From assembly GCF_030408835.1 (NCBI RefSeq), contig NZ_CP047357.1:2480001-2544000 (forward strand): a stretch of 64,000 nt of DNA, in the 5' to 3' direction. Origin of the DNA: Corynebacterium freneyi. GTDB taxonomy: Bacteria > Actinomycetota > Actinomycetes > Mycobacteriales > Mycobacteriaceae. The position numbers were made by a program, and so were the translations under genes. The notes beneath the pieces are model-generated. The model ran no database searches. It was not told where the DNA came from and saw nothing but the letters and a program-made list of their open reading frames with translations. Below are positions 26,912 through 36,237 of this stretch, piece by piece; position 1 is the stretch's first letter; each line of letters opens with the position of its first letter.

Positions 26912-27582
26912 TCCGCCGCCCACCGCGCCAACACGTCCTCCGCCGCGGCGACCGCCGCCGGCACGCCCGCGGCGACCTCCGGGGTCAGGCGCACCTCCAG
27001 CTCGGCGCTGGCGCACACCACGCCGACGACGCCGACGAGCTCCGGCTCCCGGCCCAGCAGCCGCGCCGTGGCCAGCAGATCCAGCAGCCCCACCTGGTGC
27101 GGCGACAACTTCGAATTGAGCAGACGCGGCACCTGGTCGCCCTCCAGCACCACCACGTCGCCGGGGTCCCCCGGGCCGGTCAGCCCATCGAGGACCAGCA
27201 ACTTGCGCGCCTCGCCGACCACGCCCACCAATTCCAGGCCGGACGTGCCCCCTTCGACGAACGCGACGTCGCCGATGCGCCCGTCGGGACCGGCGGCGAT
27301 GTCCGTGGCCGTGGCCGTCGCCGTCGTCACGTGCGACGGCGTCGACGGCGTCGACGACGCACTGGTCAACGGAACGAGGGCGTCCACGTCGACGGAGTGG
27401 GCGCCGTCGGCGTCGCGGACGTCGCCGGTGTGGTCGGCATCATCGCCGCGCCCCGCGAACCGGGCCTTGAGCAAACGGAGGATCTCCAGCCCGGCGGCGT
27501 CGTCGCCCATGACGGCGTTGCCGACGCCCAGGACCGTGATCGCCGGGCCCGCAGGGTCCGCCGGGTCCGCCGGGCCCGTCAC
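26908..27582 (-). CDS. Hydrogenase maturation protease (HyaD/HybD family)
   Basis: Endopeptidase that removes the large-subunit C-terminal tail after Ni insertion. GTG 27582 overlaps the cytochrome b stop (GTGA). The N terminus has the family signature VLGVGNAVMGDDAAGLEI with the metal-sensing acidic residue; LSPHQVGLLDLL carries the conserved His. At 224 residues it is longer than the usual 160, mainly because of a low-complexity Ser/Thr/Pro insertion (about residues 45-85) and an alanine-rich end. Confidence 0.85.
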   Translation of the reverse strand: MTGPADPADPAGPAITVLGVGNAVMGDDAAGLEILRLLKARFAGRGDDADHTGDVRDADGAHSVDVDALVPLTSASSTPSTPSHVTTATATATDIAAGPDGRIGDVAFVEGGTSGLELVGVVGEARKLLVLDGLTGPGDPGDVVVLEGDQVPRLLNSKLSPHQVGLLDLLATARLLGREPELVGVVGVVCASAELEVRLTPEVAAGVPAAVAAAEDVLARWAAD

Positions 27583-28454
27583 TTCGCCGTCCACCGGTTC
27601 GCCCGCGCCCACCGGAAACGACGGGCCTTCTCCTCCTTGTGCTCCGGCGGACCGACGCGATCGCCGTCGACCGGCTTGGCGTCGCGGTGCAACCACATGC
27701 CGCCGTTGATCATCGAGGAGATGCCGCCGTGCTTCTCCACGACGTCGGACCGCACGGCCAGGTACACGTGAATGACCACGAACACCCAGATGAGGAACAT
27801 CAACACCGTGTGGATCAGCCGGACGACCGGAATGCCGACCCAATGGATCGGGTACGACAGCACCATGAGGAACCAATTCGACTGGTCGTACAGCCCGAAC
27901 AGCGCCAGGCCCGTGATCACCTGCAGCAGGCACATCGCGTAGATGCCCGTGTAGGACAACTGCTGCAGCGGATTGTGGGCGATGTACAGCGGCGCTTCCT
28001 TCTTCAGGAACGCGTAGTACAACGTCACGTCCCACAGGCCCTTGACGTCCTTCATCGAATGGACCGGCGACAGTGCCCTCCACCGCGACTGTTTGCCGCG
28101 CGCGAAGAACAGCATGAACAACCGCGCCAACGCCACGCCACACCACAGGAAACCCGCGGTGATGTGGATGAAGCGGATGATGCCCATCAAATACCCGGTG
28201 TCCCCCGACGCCGCGGACGTCGCCGCGTCCGGGCCGAAGAACGGGTCCATGATGTACCAGCCGGTCGCCGACATCACCACGATGAGCAGCACCGACGCCC
28301 AATGCTGGAACCGCAGGCTCGCCGACCACAGGTCGACGCGGACGTACTCCTCGCCGTCGATGATCCGCCGCGGAGCACCGGGCTCGCGCAACGAATCCGC
28401 CGACATCTCCTGGGCTTCCATGCCCCGATCCGGGGTCTTGTCCGGGGCGGTCAT
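27579..28454 (-). CDS. [NiFe]-hydrogenase cytochrome b subunit
   Basis: Membrane dihaem cytochrome b (291 residues, four main helices) that anchors the hydrogenase and passes electrons to menaquinone. Candidate haem ligands are the His residues in RFQHWASV, IRFIHITAGF and FVVIHVYLAV. The ATG at 28454 overlaps the large-subunit stop (ATGA). A 35-residue cytoplasmic extension precedes the first helix. HyaC/HupC family. Confidence 0.92.
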   Translation of the reverse strand: MTAPDKTPDRGMEAQEMSADSLREPGAPRRIIDGEEYVRVDLWSASLRFQHWASVLLIVVMSATGWYIMDPFFGPDAATSAASGDTGYLMGIIRFIHITAGFLWCGVALARLFMLFFARGKQSRWRALSPVHSMKDVKGLWDVTLYYAFLKKEAPLYIAHNPLQQLSYTGIYAMCLLQVITGLALFGLYDQSNWFLMVLSYPIHWVGIPVVRLIHTVLMFLIWVFVVIHVYLAVRSDVVEKHGGISSMINGGMWLHRDAKPVDGDRVGPPEHKEEKARRFRWARANRWTAK

Positions 28455-30193
28455 GACGTCACCGTCTTGAAGATCTCCGTCCCCTCCGGGTCCAGCACGT
28501 GGACCGCGCAGGACATGCAGGGGTCGAAGGAGTGGATGGTGCGGATGGGCTCCAGCGGCTGCTCCGGATCGACCAGCGGATGGCCGCCGGCCAGCGACTC
28601 CTCGTAGGGGCCGAGGTTGCCCTCCGGGTCCCGGCCGCCGGCCAGCCACGTGGTGGGCACGACCGCCTGGTAGTTGCTGACCTTCCCGTCCTTGATGGAC
28701 GTGAAATGGCTGAGCATGCCGCGCGCGACCTCCGTGAAGGCCATGCCCGAGCATTCGTCCGGCCAACTCGACGGCTCCCACTTGGAGGCGTCGAACACGT
28801 CGATGTCGCCGTTGCGGATGCCCTCGACGAACTGCGGCATGACCACCTCGGACATGTACTCCGCGGCGGTGACCGCCTCGACGGCGCGGGCGTACGTGCG
28901 TCCGGCCGTGGAATTGAGCTGCCCGACCTCGATGCCCAGCGTCCGGCGGGCCTCGTCGACAAGCTCCCTGGTGCGGGGCTCGCCCTGCACGTACGCGTTG
29001 AGCACGCGGGCGACGGGGCCGACCTGGATGACGCGACCGTCGTAGCGCGGCGCCTTCGACCACGTGTACTTGTCGTCGTCGCCCAACCATTCGTACGGCG
29101 GCGTCGGGCCGGTGTAGTCCACGGTCGTTTCGCCGACCAGCGGGTGCAGACCCTTGTCGTCGCCGTCCTCGTAGGTGAACCACGCCGAGGACACGAACTC
29201 CTCGATCTTCTGCGGATCAAACGGCGCCACCTTCGAGTAATCGCCGTCGAGGATCACGCCGGGCTTGACCTCCGGGTGCGTCGTCTCGACCCGCGACGTC
29301 GCCGGGTCACCCGCATACGTCGCGCCGGCCATGCCGACCGCCAGGAAATTCGGGGCGGCGGCTCCGATGTCGAAGTAGTCCTTGTACGCGCCCATGATCG
29401 CCACCGCGTCCGGGTAGTAGCAGTCGCGCACGAACTCGACCATCTCGGCGACCCACGTCTCGACCTGGTCCAGGTGGACCTGGTTGACCGTCTCCGACTT
29501 GTCCGGGTCAATCGAGCAGGCCATGCCGCCGACCAGGAAATTCGGGTGCGGGTTCTTGCCGCCGAAGACCGTGTTGATGCGGATGATCGACCGCTGGAAC
29601 TCCAGGGCGTCGAGGTAATGGGACACCGCCATCAGGTTCGCCTCGGGAGGAAGACGGTAGTCGGGGTGGTCCCAGTAGCCGCCGGTGAAGATCGACAGCT
29701 GGCCGGACTCGATGACCTGATTCAGGGTCTCCTTGACCTTGGCGAACTTGTCGTAGGTGTTGCCCCGCCACGTCGATCCGATGGACCGGGCGAACTCCAG
29801 GGCCTTGTCGACGTCGGCCTCCGCGGCGGAGACGACGTTGACCCAGTCCAGGGCGTGCAGGTGATAGAAGTGCACCGTATGGTCGTGGATCTCCTGCGAC
29901 CCCAGGACCAGATCGCGGATGCGGCGGGCCTGCGGCGGCGGGTTCGAACCGATGGCGTCTTCCACCGCGACGACGGAGGCGACCGAATGCACGCCGGTGC
30001 ACACGCCGCAGATGCGGCCGACGAACGCCCACACGTCGCGGGGGTCACGGCCCCGGCAGATCTCCTCGATGCCGCGGAACATGGTCGTCTCGCTCCACGC
30101 GTCGGAAATCTTGCCGTTTTCGTGCTCCAGCTCGATGCGCAGGTGCCCCTCGATGCGGGTCAGCGGATCGATGACGAGTCTTTCCGTGGCCAT
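28451..30193 (-). CDS. [NiFe]-hydrogenase large (catalytic) subunit
   Basis: Catalytic subunit of a group 1-type uptake hydrogenase, 580 residues. Both active-site motifs are intact: RICGVCTGVH (Cys62, Cys65, His69) and DPCMSCAVH (Cys559, Cys562, His565). The protease should cut after His565, removing the last 15 residues. LVIDPLTRIEGHL opens the protein as in the family. Its ATG directly abuts the small-subunit stop. No signal peptide; it is expected to be carried through the Tat pathway by the small subunit. Confidence 0.96.
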   Translation of the reverse strand: MATERLVIDPLTRIEGHLRIELEHENGKISDAWSETTMFRGIEEICRGRDPRDVWAFVGRICGVCTGVHSVASVVAVEDAIGSNPPPQARRIRDLVLGSQEIHDHTVHFYHLHALDWVNVVSAAEADVDKALEFARSIGSTWRGNTYDKFAKVKETLNQVIESGQLSIFTGGYWDHPDYRLPPEANLMAVSHYLDALEFQRSIIRINTVFGGKNPHPNFLVGGMACSIDPDKSETVNQVHLDQVETWVAEMVEFVRDCYYPDAVAIMGAYKDYFDIGAAAPNFLAVGMAGATYAGDPATSRVETTHPEVKPGVILDGDYSKVAPFDPQKIEEFVSSAWFTYEDGDDKGLHPLVGETTVDYTGPTPPYEWLGDDDKYTWSKAPRYDGRVIQVGPVARVLNAYVQGEPRTRELVDEARRTLGIEVGQLNSTAGRTYARAVEAVTAAEYMSEVVMPQFVEGIRNGDIDVFDASKWEPSSWPDECSGMAFTEVARGMLSHFTSIKDGKVSNYQAVVPTTWLAGGRDPEGNLGPYEESLAGGHPLVDPEQPLEPIRTIHSFDPCMSCAVHVLDPEGTEIFKTVTS

Positions 30194-31417
30194 TTACCTG
30201 TCCTTCCCCGTCTCTCCACCGGAGATGTTGTCCTCGGCGTCGACGCCGCGGCCGGCGGCACCGGCGTCCGGGCCATCGCCGAACGTGGCGATCACCTTTT
30301 CGTCACCCGACTTCTGCCGGATGCCGATCTGCTTGATGGTCGTGATTCCCCCGTGCACCGCCACGCCGGCGGCGGCGACGCCGACTGCGCCGAGCCCCAG
30401 CTTCGCGGCCGTCGACTCCACGCCGAAGCCGGTGACGTTCGGCAGCTCCTCGTAGAACGGGGTGAACTTGTCGAAGAAATCCTTCTCCGTGCAACCGATG
30501 CACGGATGGCCCTGGCCGATCGGCCACCCCGACTTCAGGTTCCACTGGATGATCGGGCACGGGCTGAACGTCGACGGGCCCTTGCACCCGACCTCGTACA
30601 GGCACCAACCGTTGCGGGCGGCCTCGTCGTCGAAGGTGCGGACGAACTGACCGGCGTCGAAATGCGGGCGACGCGGGCAGGAGTCGTGAATGCGCTGGTC
30701 GTAGGCGAACAGCGGGCGCCCCTCGGCGTCGACCTTCGGGGCCTCGCCGTGGGTGAGGATGTACGTGATCGTCGCGGTGATCACCTCGCCGATCGGCGGG
30801 CACCCGGCGACGTTGATGACCGGCTTGTCCTTGATCAGCTCGTCCACGCCGACCGCACCGGTCGGATTCGGCTTCGCCGCCTGCACCGACCCCCACACCG
30901 CGCACGCGCCGACCGCCAAAATCGCCGTGGCGTTCTCCGCGGCCTCCATGAGCACCTGCTCGGCCGTCTTGCCGCCGATGGTGCAGTAGATGCCGCCGTC
31001 CTTCATCGGCACCGAACCGTTGACCACCAGGATGTGCGGCTCCTTGTTGGCCTCGTCCAGCGCCTCCTCCGCGGCATGACCCGACGGGGCCATCAGCAGC
31101 TCGTTGTACGGCATGGACAACCGGTTGAGCACCAGGTCCTCCACCGTCGCCCCGCCCGAACGCAGCACCGACTCCATGCAGCCGGTGCACTCCTGCAACT
31201 GGAGCCACACCACATTGGGCTTCTTCACCGCCCCCAGCTTCTCCGCGATCTCCTCCGCGGCCGGCGTCAGCTCCTGCGCCCCGGCCATGGCGGGCGTCCC
31301 CGCCGCAAAGATCGCGGCGAGCCCGCCGCAGAATTTCATGAAGTCCCGGCGCGATACGCCCGACCTCTCCAGATTCTCGGCGAGCGTCTCACCCCGCCAG
31401 CCATCGCCGATGTTCAC
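30194..31417 (-). CDS. [NiFe]-hydrogenase small (Fe-S) subunit, Tat-exported
   Basis: Electron-transfer subunit with three Fe-S clusters, 407 residues. The Tat signal SRRDFMKFCGGLAAIFAAG is at residues 22-40. Cluster ligands include ECTGCMES, HDSCPRRPHFDAGQF, CLYEVGCKGPSTFSPCPI and HPCIGCTEKDFF. The proximal motif has the standard four-cysteine form, not the extra cysteines of oxygen-tolerant enzymes. A C-terminal hydrophobic segment (LGAVGVAAAGVAVHGG) would anchor it to the membrane. GTG 31417 has GGAGG 8 bases upstream; GTG 31462 lacks this. Confidence 0.95.
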   Translation of the reverse strand: MNIGDGWRGETLAENLERSGVSRRDFMKFCGGLAAIFAAGTPAMAGAQELTPAAEEIAEKLGAVKKPNVVWLQLQECTGCMESVLRSGGATVEDLVLNRLSMPYNELLMAPSGHAAEEALDEANKEPHILVVNGSVPMKDGGIYCTIGGKTAEQVLMEAAENATAILAVGACAVWGSVQAAKPNPTGAVGVDELIKDKPVINVAGCPPIGEVITATITYILTHGEAPKVDAEGRPLFAYDQRIHDSCPRRPHFDAGQFVRTFDDEAARNGWCLYEVGCKGPSTFSPCPIIQWNLKSGWPIGQGHPCIGCTEKDFFDKFTPFYEELPNVTGFGVESTAAKLGLGAVGVAAAGVAVHGGITTIKQIGIRQKSGDEKVIATFGDGPDAGAAGRGVDAEDNISGGETGKDR

Positions 31418-31559
31418 TTCCGTGTCCTCCCAATCCCCGATGAATCCGAGGACCGGCACCACGATCGGCGGTGCGCACCCCCGTCATCGTCATATGTCGC
31501 GGGCGATGTCGCCGCCCGCAGGTTCGTCGTAAAGCTCCGTGAATCCGACGCCGCCCGAA

Positions 31560-32417
31560 TCATCGGTCCCGACTCCCCTCGAGCAGCCACTCCAGCCACG
31601 CGTCGAGGCCCTCGCCCGTCTTGGCCGACACCTCGAACACCTTCGCATCCGGATTGACCTTCCGCAGATTCGCCAGGAACAGATCCATGTCGAAATCCAG
31701 GTACGGCAGCAAATCGATCTTGTTGACCGCCACCGCCTCCACCGCCCGGAACATCACCGGGTACTTCAGGGGCTTGTCCTCACCCTCCGTGACGGAGTAG
31801 ACCATCATCTTCCGGTGCTCGCCGACCTCGAACTCCGCCGGGCACACCAAGTTGCCCACGTTTTCGATGAACACCAGATCCAGCTCCGCCAGATCCAGGC
31901 CCTTCAACGCGGCGGAAATCATCGGCGCATCCAGGTGGCACTCGCCGCCGAAACCCTGGCCCGTGTTGAGCAGCGAAATCTGCGCCCCGAGGCCCTCGAG
32001 CCGCTGCGCATCCAGCGGGGTCTCGATGTCGCCCTCGATGACGCCGACCCGAACCTTGCCCCGCAACTTCTCCAGCGCATGCCGCAGCAGAGCGGTCTTT
32101 CCGGAGCCGGGAGAACTCATCACGTTGACGGCCGTGACGTCGTTGTCGTCGAAAAGCGCCCTGTTCTCCGCGGCGCGGACGTCGTTTTCCGTGAAGATGT
32201 CCTCGAGGATCAGCACCCGCTCACGGCCGGTGTCGTACCCGGTGTGATCGCCGTGCTCCGCGCTGTTCGCGTCGACGTGGTTCAGATCGTGGGCATGCGC
32301 ATGTCCGTGATCGTGCGCATGTCCGTGGTCGTGATGGTGATGGTGGTGATCGTGCGGATGATCGCCGTGCTCATGCGAATGCACCGTGCCGTCGTCGTGC
32401 CTGTGGAAGCGGCCCAT
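31560..32417 (-). CDS. hypB: HypB GTPase with histidine-rich nickel-storage tail
   Basis: GTPase that works with HypA to insert nickel into the large subunit. The N-terminal 60 residues are extremely His-rich (a run of six His plus many HxH), a likely Ni/Zn store. The G domain has P-loop SSPGSGKTALL, GDIETPLD, FIENVGNLVCPAEFEVGE and NKIDLLPY. Start chosen at ATG 32417, one base after the hypA stop, with AAAGAG upstream. A 142-base gap separates it from the structural genes. Confidence 0.95.
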   Translation of the reverse strand: MGRFHRHDDGTVHSHEHGDHPHDHHHHHHDHGHAHDHGHAHAHDLNHVDANSAEHGDHTGYDTGRERVLILEDIFTENDVRAAENRALFDDNDVTAVNVMSSPGSGKTALLRHALEKLRGKVRVGVIEGDIETPLDAQRLEGLGAQISLLNTGQGFGGECHLDAPMISAALKGLDLAELDLVFIENVGNLVCPAEFEVGEHRKMMVYSVTEGEDKPLKYPVMFRAVEAVAVNKIDLLPYLDFDMDLFLANLRKVNPDAKVFEVSAKTGEGLDAWLEWLLEGSRDR

Positions 32418-32418
32418 G

Positions 32419-32778
32419 TCACGCTCTTTCCCGAGTCTGTCCGGATCGTGGCTCAAGTTCTATGTCCAGCACCCGAAACTCTTCGCCGCCCACGACTTTC
32501 GCCGGCTGCCCGCAGGTGCGGCAGTCGAACCCCCACGACTCGGGCATCTCCGCGACGTGGCCGGCGGGGCATTCCAGCACCACCGGTTTCCAATCGACGT
32601 CGAGACGGGACGCCCCGAGGTTGGTGTCCTTGACCACGAACCTCCAGGCATGGGCCAGAGTGTCGGGCACCACCTGACGCAGCGCGCCGATTTCCAGCCG
32701 GACGACCAGGACTTTTCGGTTGTCTGCGGCCTTGGAGACGATGCGCGCAAGCTGCATGCTCAAGGCCACTTCGTGCAT
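32419..32778 (-). CDS. hypA: HypA-type nickel chaperone (diverged zinc site)
   Basis: A 119-residue HypA starting MHEVALSM (His2 Ni ligand), with AAGGTGGG placed properly for ATG 32778. The zinc region reads CPAGH, then CRTC: the second cysteine of the first CxxC is replaced, though a His nearby may substitute. First gene of the hypA-hypB operon leading into the hydrogenase genes. Compare the fully conserved HypA at 26543. Confidence 0.9.
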   Translation of the reverse strand: MHEVALSMQLARIVSKAADNRKVLVVRLEIGALRQVVPDTLAHAWRFVVKDTNLGASRLDVDWKPVVLECPAGHVAEMPESWGFDCRTCGQPAKVVGGEEFRVLDIELEPRSGQTRERA

Positions 32779-32988
32779 ATGTCCCACCTTAGACCCGTAT
32801 ATGAATTACGTGTAGCCCAGCGAAGCCCCGCGACCGGCGACCTGCGGAAACGGCGGCGTTAGTTTGAGCACATCGACGAAAGCGATGGGGAACACCTGTC
32901 CAGCCGATTCGGGCGGGCGTTCGCACGGTCACAGGCCTGGCACTACTCGGCGACCGACTTCATCCGCGGGGCGGGATACCCTCGCCCC

Positions 32989-33714
32989 ATGCTGCACGCA
33001 TTCGTCGACGAGTCGGAATCCGACGCCGACTATTTCTTTCTGTCGGCTCTCATCGTCAAAGAAGACGAGCTCGAGCCGTTGAACCGGGCATTGGACGACT
33101 TGATGGTGCAGTACAGCACGTCGACGCCCATTCCGGCAGCAGCGGAGCTGCACGGGCACGACATGATGCAGCAGAAGTGCGATTGGAAAGGCCTGCCGGT
33201 CCGGTTATGCGCCGCCGTCTACCTCAAAGCCATGACGATCATCGACGAGCACGCGACAGCGCTCTACGTCGAATGCATTGACCGAGTCGCACAATCGGAA
33301 CGCTACGCGCGGCCATTCAACCACCGGACGATCAGCATCGGTTTCATCCTGGAGCGGATCAACGAGTTCGCCGAAAAACACGATGAAACCGTGACGGTCT
33401 ACCTCGATGACCATTACACGGCGGAGGAAGGACGCAAGGAATTCGTCAACTACAAAGCGAACGGGACGTTCGGCTTTCGAAGCTCGAAACTCGCGAGGAT
33501 CGACTCACTAGACTTCTACGACTCGCGCGCCCACCGCGGGCTCCAGGCCGCCGACCTGTGCACGTACATCGCGAACAGGATTCTCACCCAGAAGGCGGCC
33601 GCCCCGAAGGTGGTGAAGCTCCAAAACCAGCTGTGGGGGCGAGTGTCCACCATCCGTGACCGGGGTCGGTATCGGGTCTGGCCCACGCGCACGAAACCCC
33701 GCTACCAGGGGTAA
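32989..33714 (+). CDS. DUF3800 family protein (second copy)
   Basis: A 241-residue DUF3800 protein inserted between hypA and hypF. It has HAFVDESESDADYFFLSAL at the start (DES motif), a central YLDDHYT, and DSRAHRGLQAADLCTYIANR near the end (the Q-A-A-D-x3-Y element). Not closely similar to the 18953 member. The frame is open for about 40 codons upstream but without a usable start. No Hyp-related role is known; it looks like a guest in the cluster. Confidence 0.8.
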   Translation: MLHAFVDESESDADYFFLSALIVKEDELEPLNRALDDLMVQYSTSTPIPAAAELHGHDMMQQKCDWKGLPVRLCAAVYLKAMTIIDEHATALYVECIDRVAQSERYARPFNHRTISIGFILERINEFAEKHDETVTVYLDDHYTAEEGRKEFVNYKANGTFGFRSSKLARIDSLDFYDSRAHRGLQAADLCTYIANRILTQKAAAPKVVKLQNQLWGRVSTIRDRGRYRVWPTRTKPRYQG

Positions 33715-33734
33715 CGGGGTTCGGCAATGCGGAG

Positions 33735-33797
33735 TCGTTCACACGAACGATCTCTACGCCTCTGATCCTACAAGCCGTTGAGTCTTTTGATCAACGG
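33735..33797. other. Two dyad symmetries upstream of hypF
   Basis: TCGTTC-ACAC-GAACGA (33735-33750) is a perfect dyad, and CCGTTGA/TCAACGG (33775-33781 and 33791-33797) is a second. They lie between the DUF3800 stop and the hypF start; one may terminate the DUF3800 transcript and the other may be an operator for hypF. Function not known. Confidence 0.4.
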
Positions 33798-33873
33798 TCG
33801 ACGCCTGGTCAATCGTCGCAAACCGCGCCAACTGCACCGATGAGGTGCCGGCACCCACGGTTAAGCTCGCATC

Positions 33874-36237
33874 ATGACCGAAATCCGGCGCGAACATCTG
33901 CTGCGCGGGGTGATCCAGGGCGTGGGGTTCCGCCCGCACGTCGCCGCCGTCGCCGCCCGGCATCGCGTCTCCGGGTTCTGCGGCAACGACGACCGCGAGG
34001 TGTTCATCGAGGTCCAGGGCGAGTCGGCGGAGGTCGACGCCTTCATCACGCAGGTGCTTGACGACGCCCCGCCGCTGGCCCGCGTCCTGTCGCACGTGGT
34101 GCGCGATCTGCCCGTCCGGAATGGCGAATCCGGTTTCCGCATTCTCCCGTCGCGGCGGGCCGATGGCGCCCGCACGCTGCTGCCGCCGGACGTGGCGACG
34201 TGCCCGGAGTGCCTGGCGGAGATGCGCGATCCGGACAACCGGCGTTTCGGTTACCCCTTCATCACCTGCGTCAACTGCGGGCCACGGCTGACCATCATCG
34301 AGGACGTCCCCTACGACCGTCCGAACACCACGATGCGGCAGTTCCCCATGTGCCCGGCGTGCACCGCCGAGTACGCGGACCCGGGCAACCGGCGTCATCA
34401 CGCGCAGCCGATCAGCTGCTTCGACTGCGGTCCGCGGCTGTGGTTGGAGGAGGGCGGCCGGGCCACCGCCCCGGAGCGTTCCCCCGCGTTCATGCGCGCG
34501 ACGATCGACCGCGCCCGGCGGTTGCTCGACGACGGCGCCATCCTGGCGGTGAAGGGCATCGGCGGTTTCCACCTGATGTGCGACGCCGCGAACGAGGACG
34601 CCGTCGCCGAGCTGCGCCGCCGCAAGCACCGTCCGGCCAAGCCCTTCGCGGTGATGGTCCCCGACGTCGACGCCGCCCGGGCTCTGGCCGACGTCGGCGA
34701 CCCCGAGTTGTCGCTGCTGGCCTCGCCGGCCCGCCCGATCGTCATCGCGCCGCTTCTCCCCGACGCCCGCCTCGCCCCGTCGGTCGCCCCCGGGTTGGGC
34801 GACGTCGGCGTGATGTTGCCGTATTCGCCGCTGCACGAATTGCTCGTCGGCAAGCCCCTGGTGGCCACGTCCGGCAACCCGCCCGGCGAGGCCCTGTGCC
34901 ACGACAACGCGTCGGCGCAGGCGCGGTTGGGCCACATCGCGGACGCGTTCGTGCTGCACGATCGCGGCATCCACGTGCCGGTGGAGGATTCCGTTTTCCT
35001 CGGCGTCCGTCCCGTCCGGCGGTCGCGCGGCATCGCGCCGCTGCCGCTTCCCATGCCGGCCCCGCCTGACGACGGCGACTCCCCCGCCCACGTCCTCGCA
35101 GTCGGCGGTGAACTGAAGAACACGTTCGCCGTGGTCGACGACGGGATGGCGCACGTGTCGCCGCACATCGGGGACATGCGCTCGGCCGTGACGCAGGCGT
35201 CCTATGGGCGGGCCGTCGAGCGGATGCTGCGGATGCGGCGCGTGGAACCCGACGTCGTCGTCCACGACCTGCACCCCGACTACGCGACGACCGCCTGGGC
35301 GGAGCGGTACGCGGACGAGCGCGAGGACGAGGGTGCGCGGGTGCGGTTGCTCGCCGTCCAACACCACTACGCCCACGCGCTGTCGTTGCTGGCCGAACAC
35401 GGCATCGCAGAGGGACCGGCGGTCGTCGCCACCCTCGACGGCACGGGGTACGGCACCGACGGGACGATCTGGGGCGGCGAAATTCTGACGCTCGGCATCG
35501 GCGATGGGGGCGACCTGCGCGACTGGGAGCGGACGTGGCACGTGCCCGCCTTCGACTTCGCCGGCGGCGACCGATCGATCGAGCGGCCGTGGCGGACGGT
35601 GGCGTGCATCGCCCATTCATGGGGCCTGGATCTGCCGCTCGACGACCATGACGGCCCGGAGCTCACCCTGCTCCGGTCGCAGCTGGCCGCGGGCGTCGGC
35701 GTGGTGACGTCCACGTCGCTGGGCCGCATATTCGACGCCGCCGCCGTCCTCGCCGGCTGCGGGGACACCTGGCCCGACGGGGCCGTCACCCACGAAGCCC
35801 AGGCCCCCATGGAATTCGAGCAGCTGGCCCGCACCGCCGTGGGCCACGTCGACGCGGAATCCGCGGCCGGTTCGGCGACCACGATTCCGGAGCTGCTCAT
35901 CGAGCTTGCCGGGGCCCGCTCATCGGCTCCGGCGGGGCGGGCAGTGCGGGCGATGCGGGCGCTGCGGTTCCACGTCGGCCTGGCGCGGATCATCGGCGAG
36001 CAGCTGTCCATCGCCGCCGACGCCGCGGGCACGGACGTCGTCGGCGTCACCGGCGGCTGCGCCCTGAACCGACTGTTGATGACGGCCCTGCGCGACGACC
36101 TCGCCGCCCGGGGACTGTCGCTGCTCGAGCACCGCGTGATCCCCGCCAACGACGGCGGACTCGGCGTCGGTCAGGCGATGGCCGGGTGGCTGGCGACGCG
36201 GGACCGTCGCGCCGCAGGGCCGGGCGTCGGAAACTAG
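33874..36237 (+). CDS. hypF: HypF carbamoyltransferase
   Basis: Makes thiocarbamate on HypE from carbamoyl phosphate, the source of the active-site cyanides. The 787-residue protein has the full domain order: acylphosphatase (GVIQGVGFRPHV near residue 15), two zinc fingers (CPECLAEM, CVNCGP, CPACTAEY, CFDCGP), a YrdC-like domain (AVKGIGGFHLMCDA) and a Kae1-like domain (VQHHYAHALSLLAEH, VTGGCALN). Monocistronic on the plus strand, overlapping hypE tail-to-tail by 4 bases. Confidence 0.96.
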   Translation: MTEIRREHLLRGVIQGVGFRPHVAAVAARHRVSGFCGNDDREVFIEVQGESAEVDAFITQVLDDAPPLARVLSHVVRDLPVRNGESGFRILPSRRADGARTLLPPDVATCPECLAEMRDPDNRRFGYPFITCVNCGPRLTIIEDVPYDRPNTTMRQFPMCPACTAEYADPGNRRHHAQPISCFDCGPRLWLEEGGRATAPERSPAFMRATIDRARRLLDDGAILAVKGIGGFHLMCDAANEDAVAELRRRKHRPAKPFAVMVPDVDAARALADVGDPELSLLASPARPIVIAPLLPDARLAPSVAPGLGDVGVMLPYSPLHELLVGKPLVATSGNPPGEALCHDNASAQARLGHIADAFVLHDRGIHVPVEDSVFLGVRPVRRSRGIAPLPLPMPAPPDDGDSPAHVLAVGGELKNTFAVVDDGMAHVSPHIGDMRSAVTQASYGRAVERMLRMRRVEPDVVVHDLHPDYATTAWAERYADEREDEGARVRLLAVQHHYAHALSLLAEHGIAEGPAVVATLDGTGYGTDGTIWGGEILTLGIGDGGDLRDWERTWHVPAFDFAGGDRSIERPWRTVACIAHSWGLDLPLDDHDGPELTLLRSQLAAGVGVVTSTSLGRIFDAAAVLAGCGDTWPDGAVTHEAQAPMEFEQLARTAVGHVDAESAAGSATTIPELLIELAGARSSAPAGRAVRAMRALRFHVGLARIIGEQLSIAADAAGTDVVGVTGGCALNRLLMTALRDDLAARGLSLLEHRVIPANDGGLGVGQAMAGWLATRDRRAAGPGVGN

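Noticed and set aside
27481..27581. Start of the maturation protease further upstream (long frame to 28329)
   Set aside because: The upstream part is antiframe to the cytochrome b gene and lacks family sequence; the GTG overlapping the cytochrome stop fits the family N terminus.
30194..31417. Oxygen-tolerant hydrogenase small subunit
   Set aside because: The proximal cluster motif is ECTGCMES; the two supplementary cysteines of the oxygen-tolerant group 1d type are absent.
33735..33750. Possible LexA SOS box upstream of hypF
   Set aside because: TCGTTC-N4-GAACGA has the spacing but not the sequence of the actinobacterial box TCGAAC-N4-GTTCGA; kept only as an unassigned dyad.
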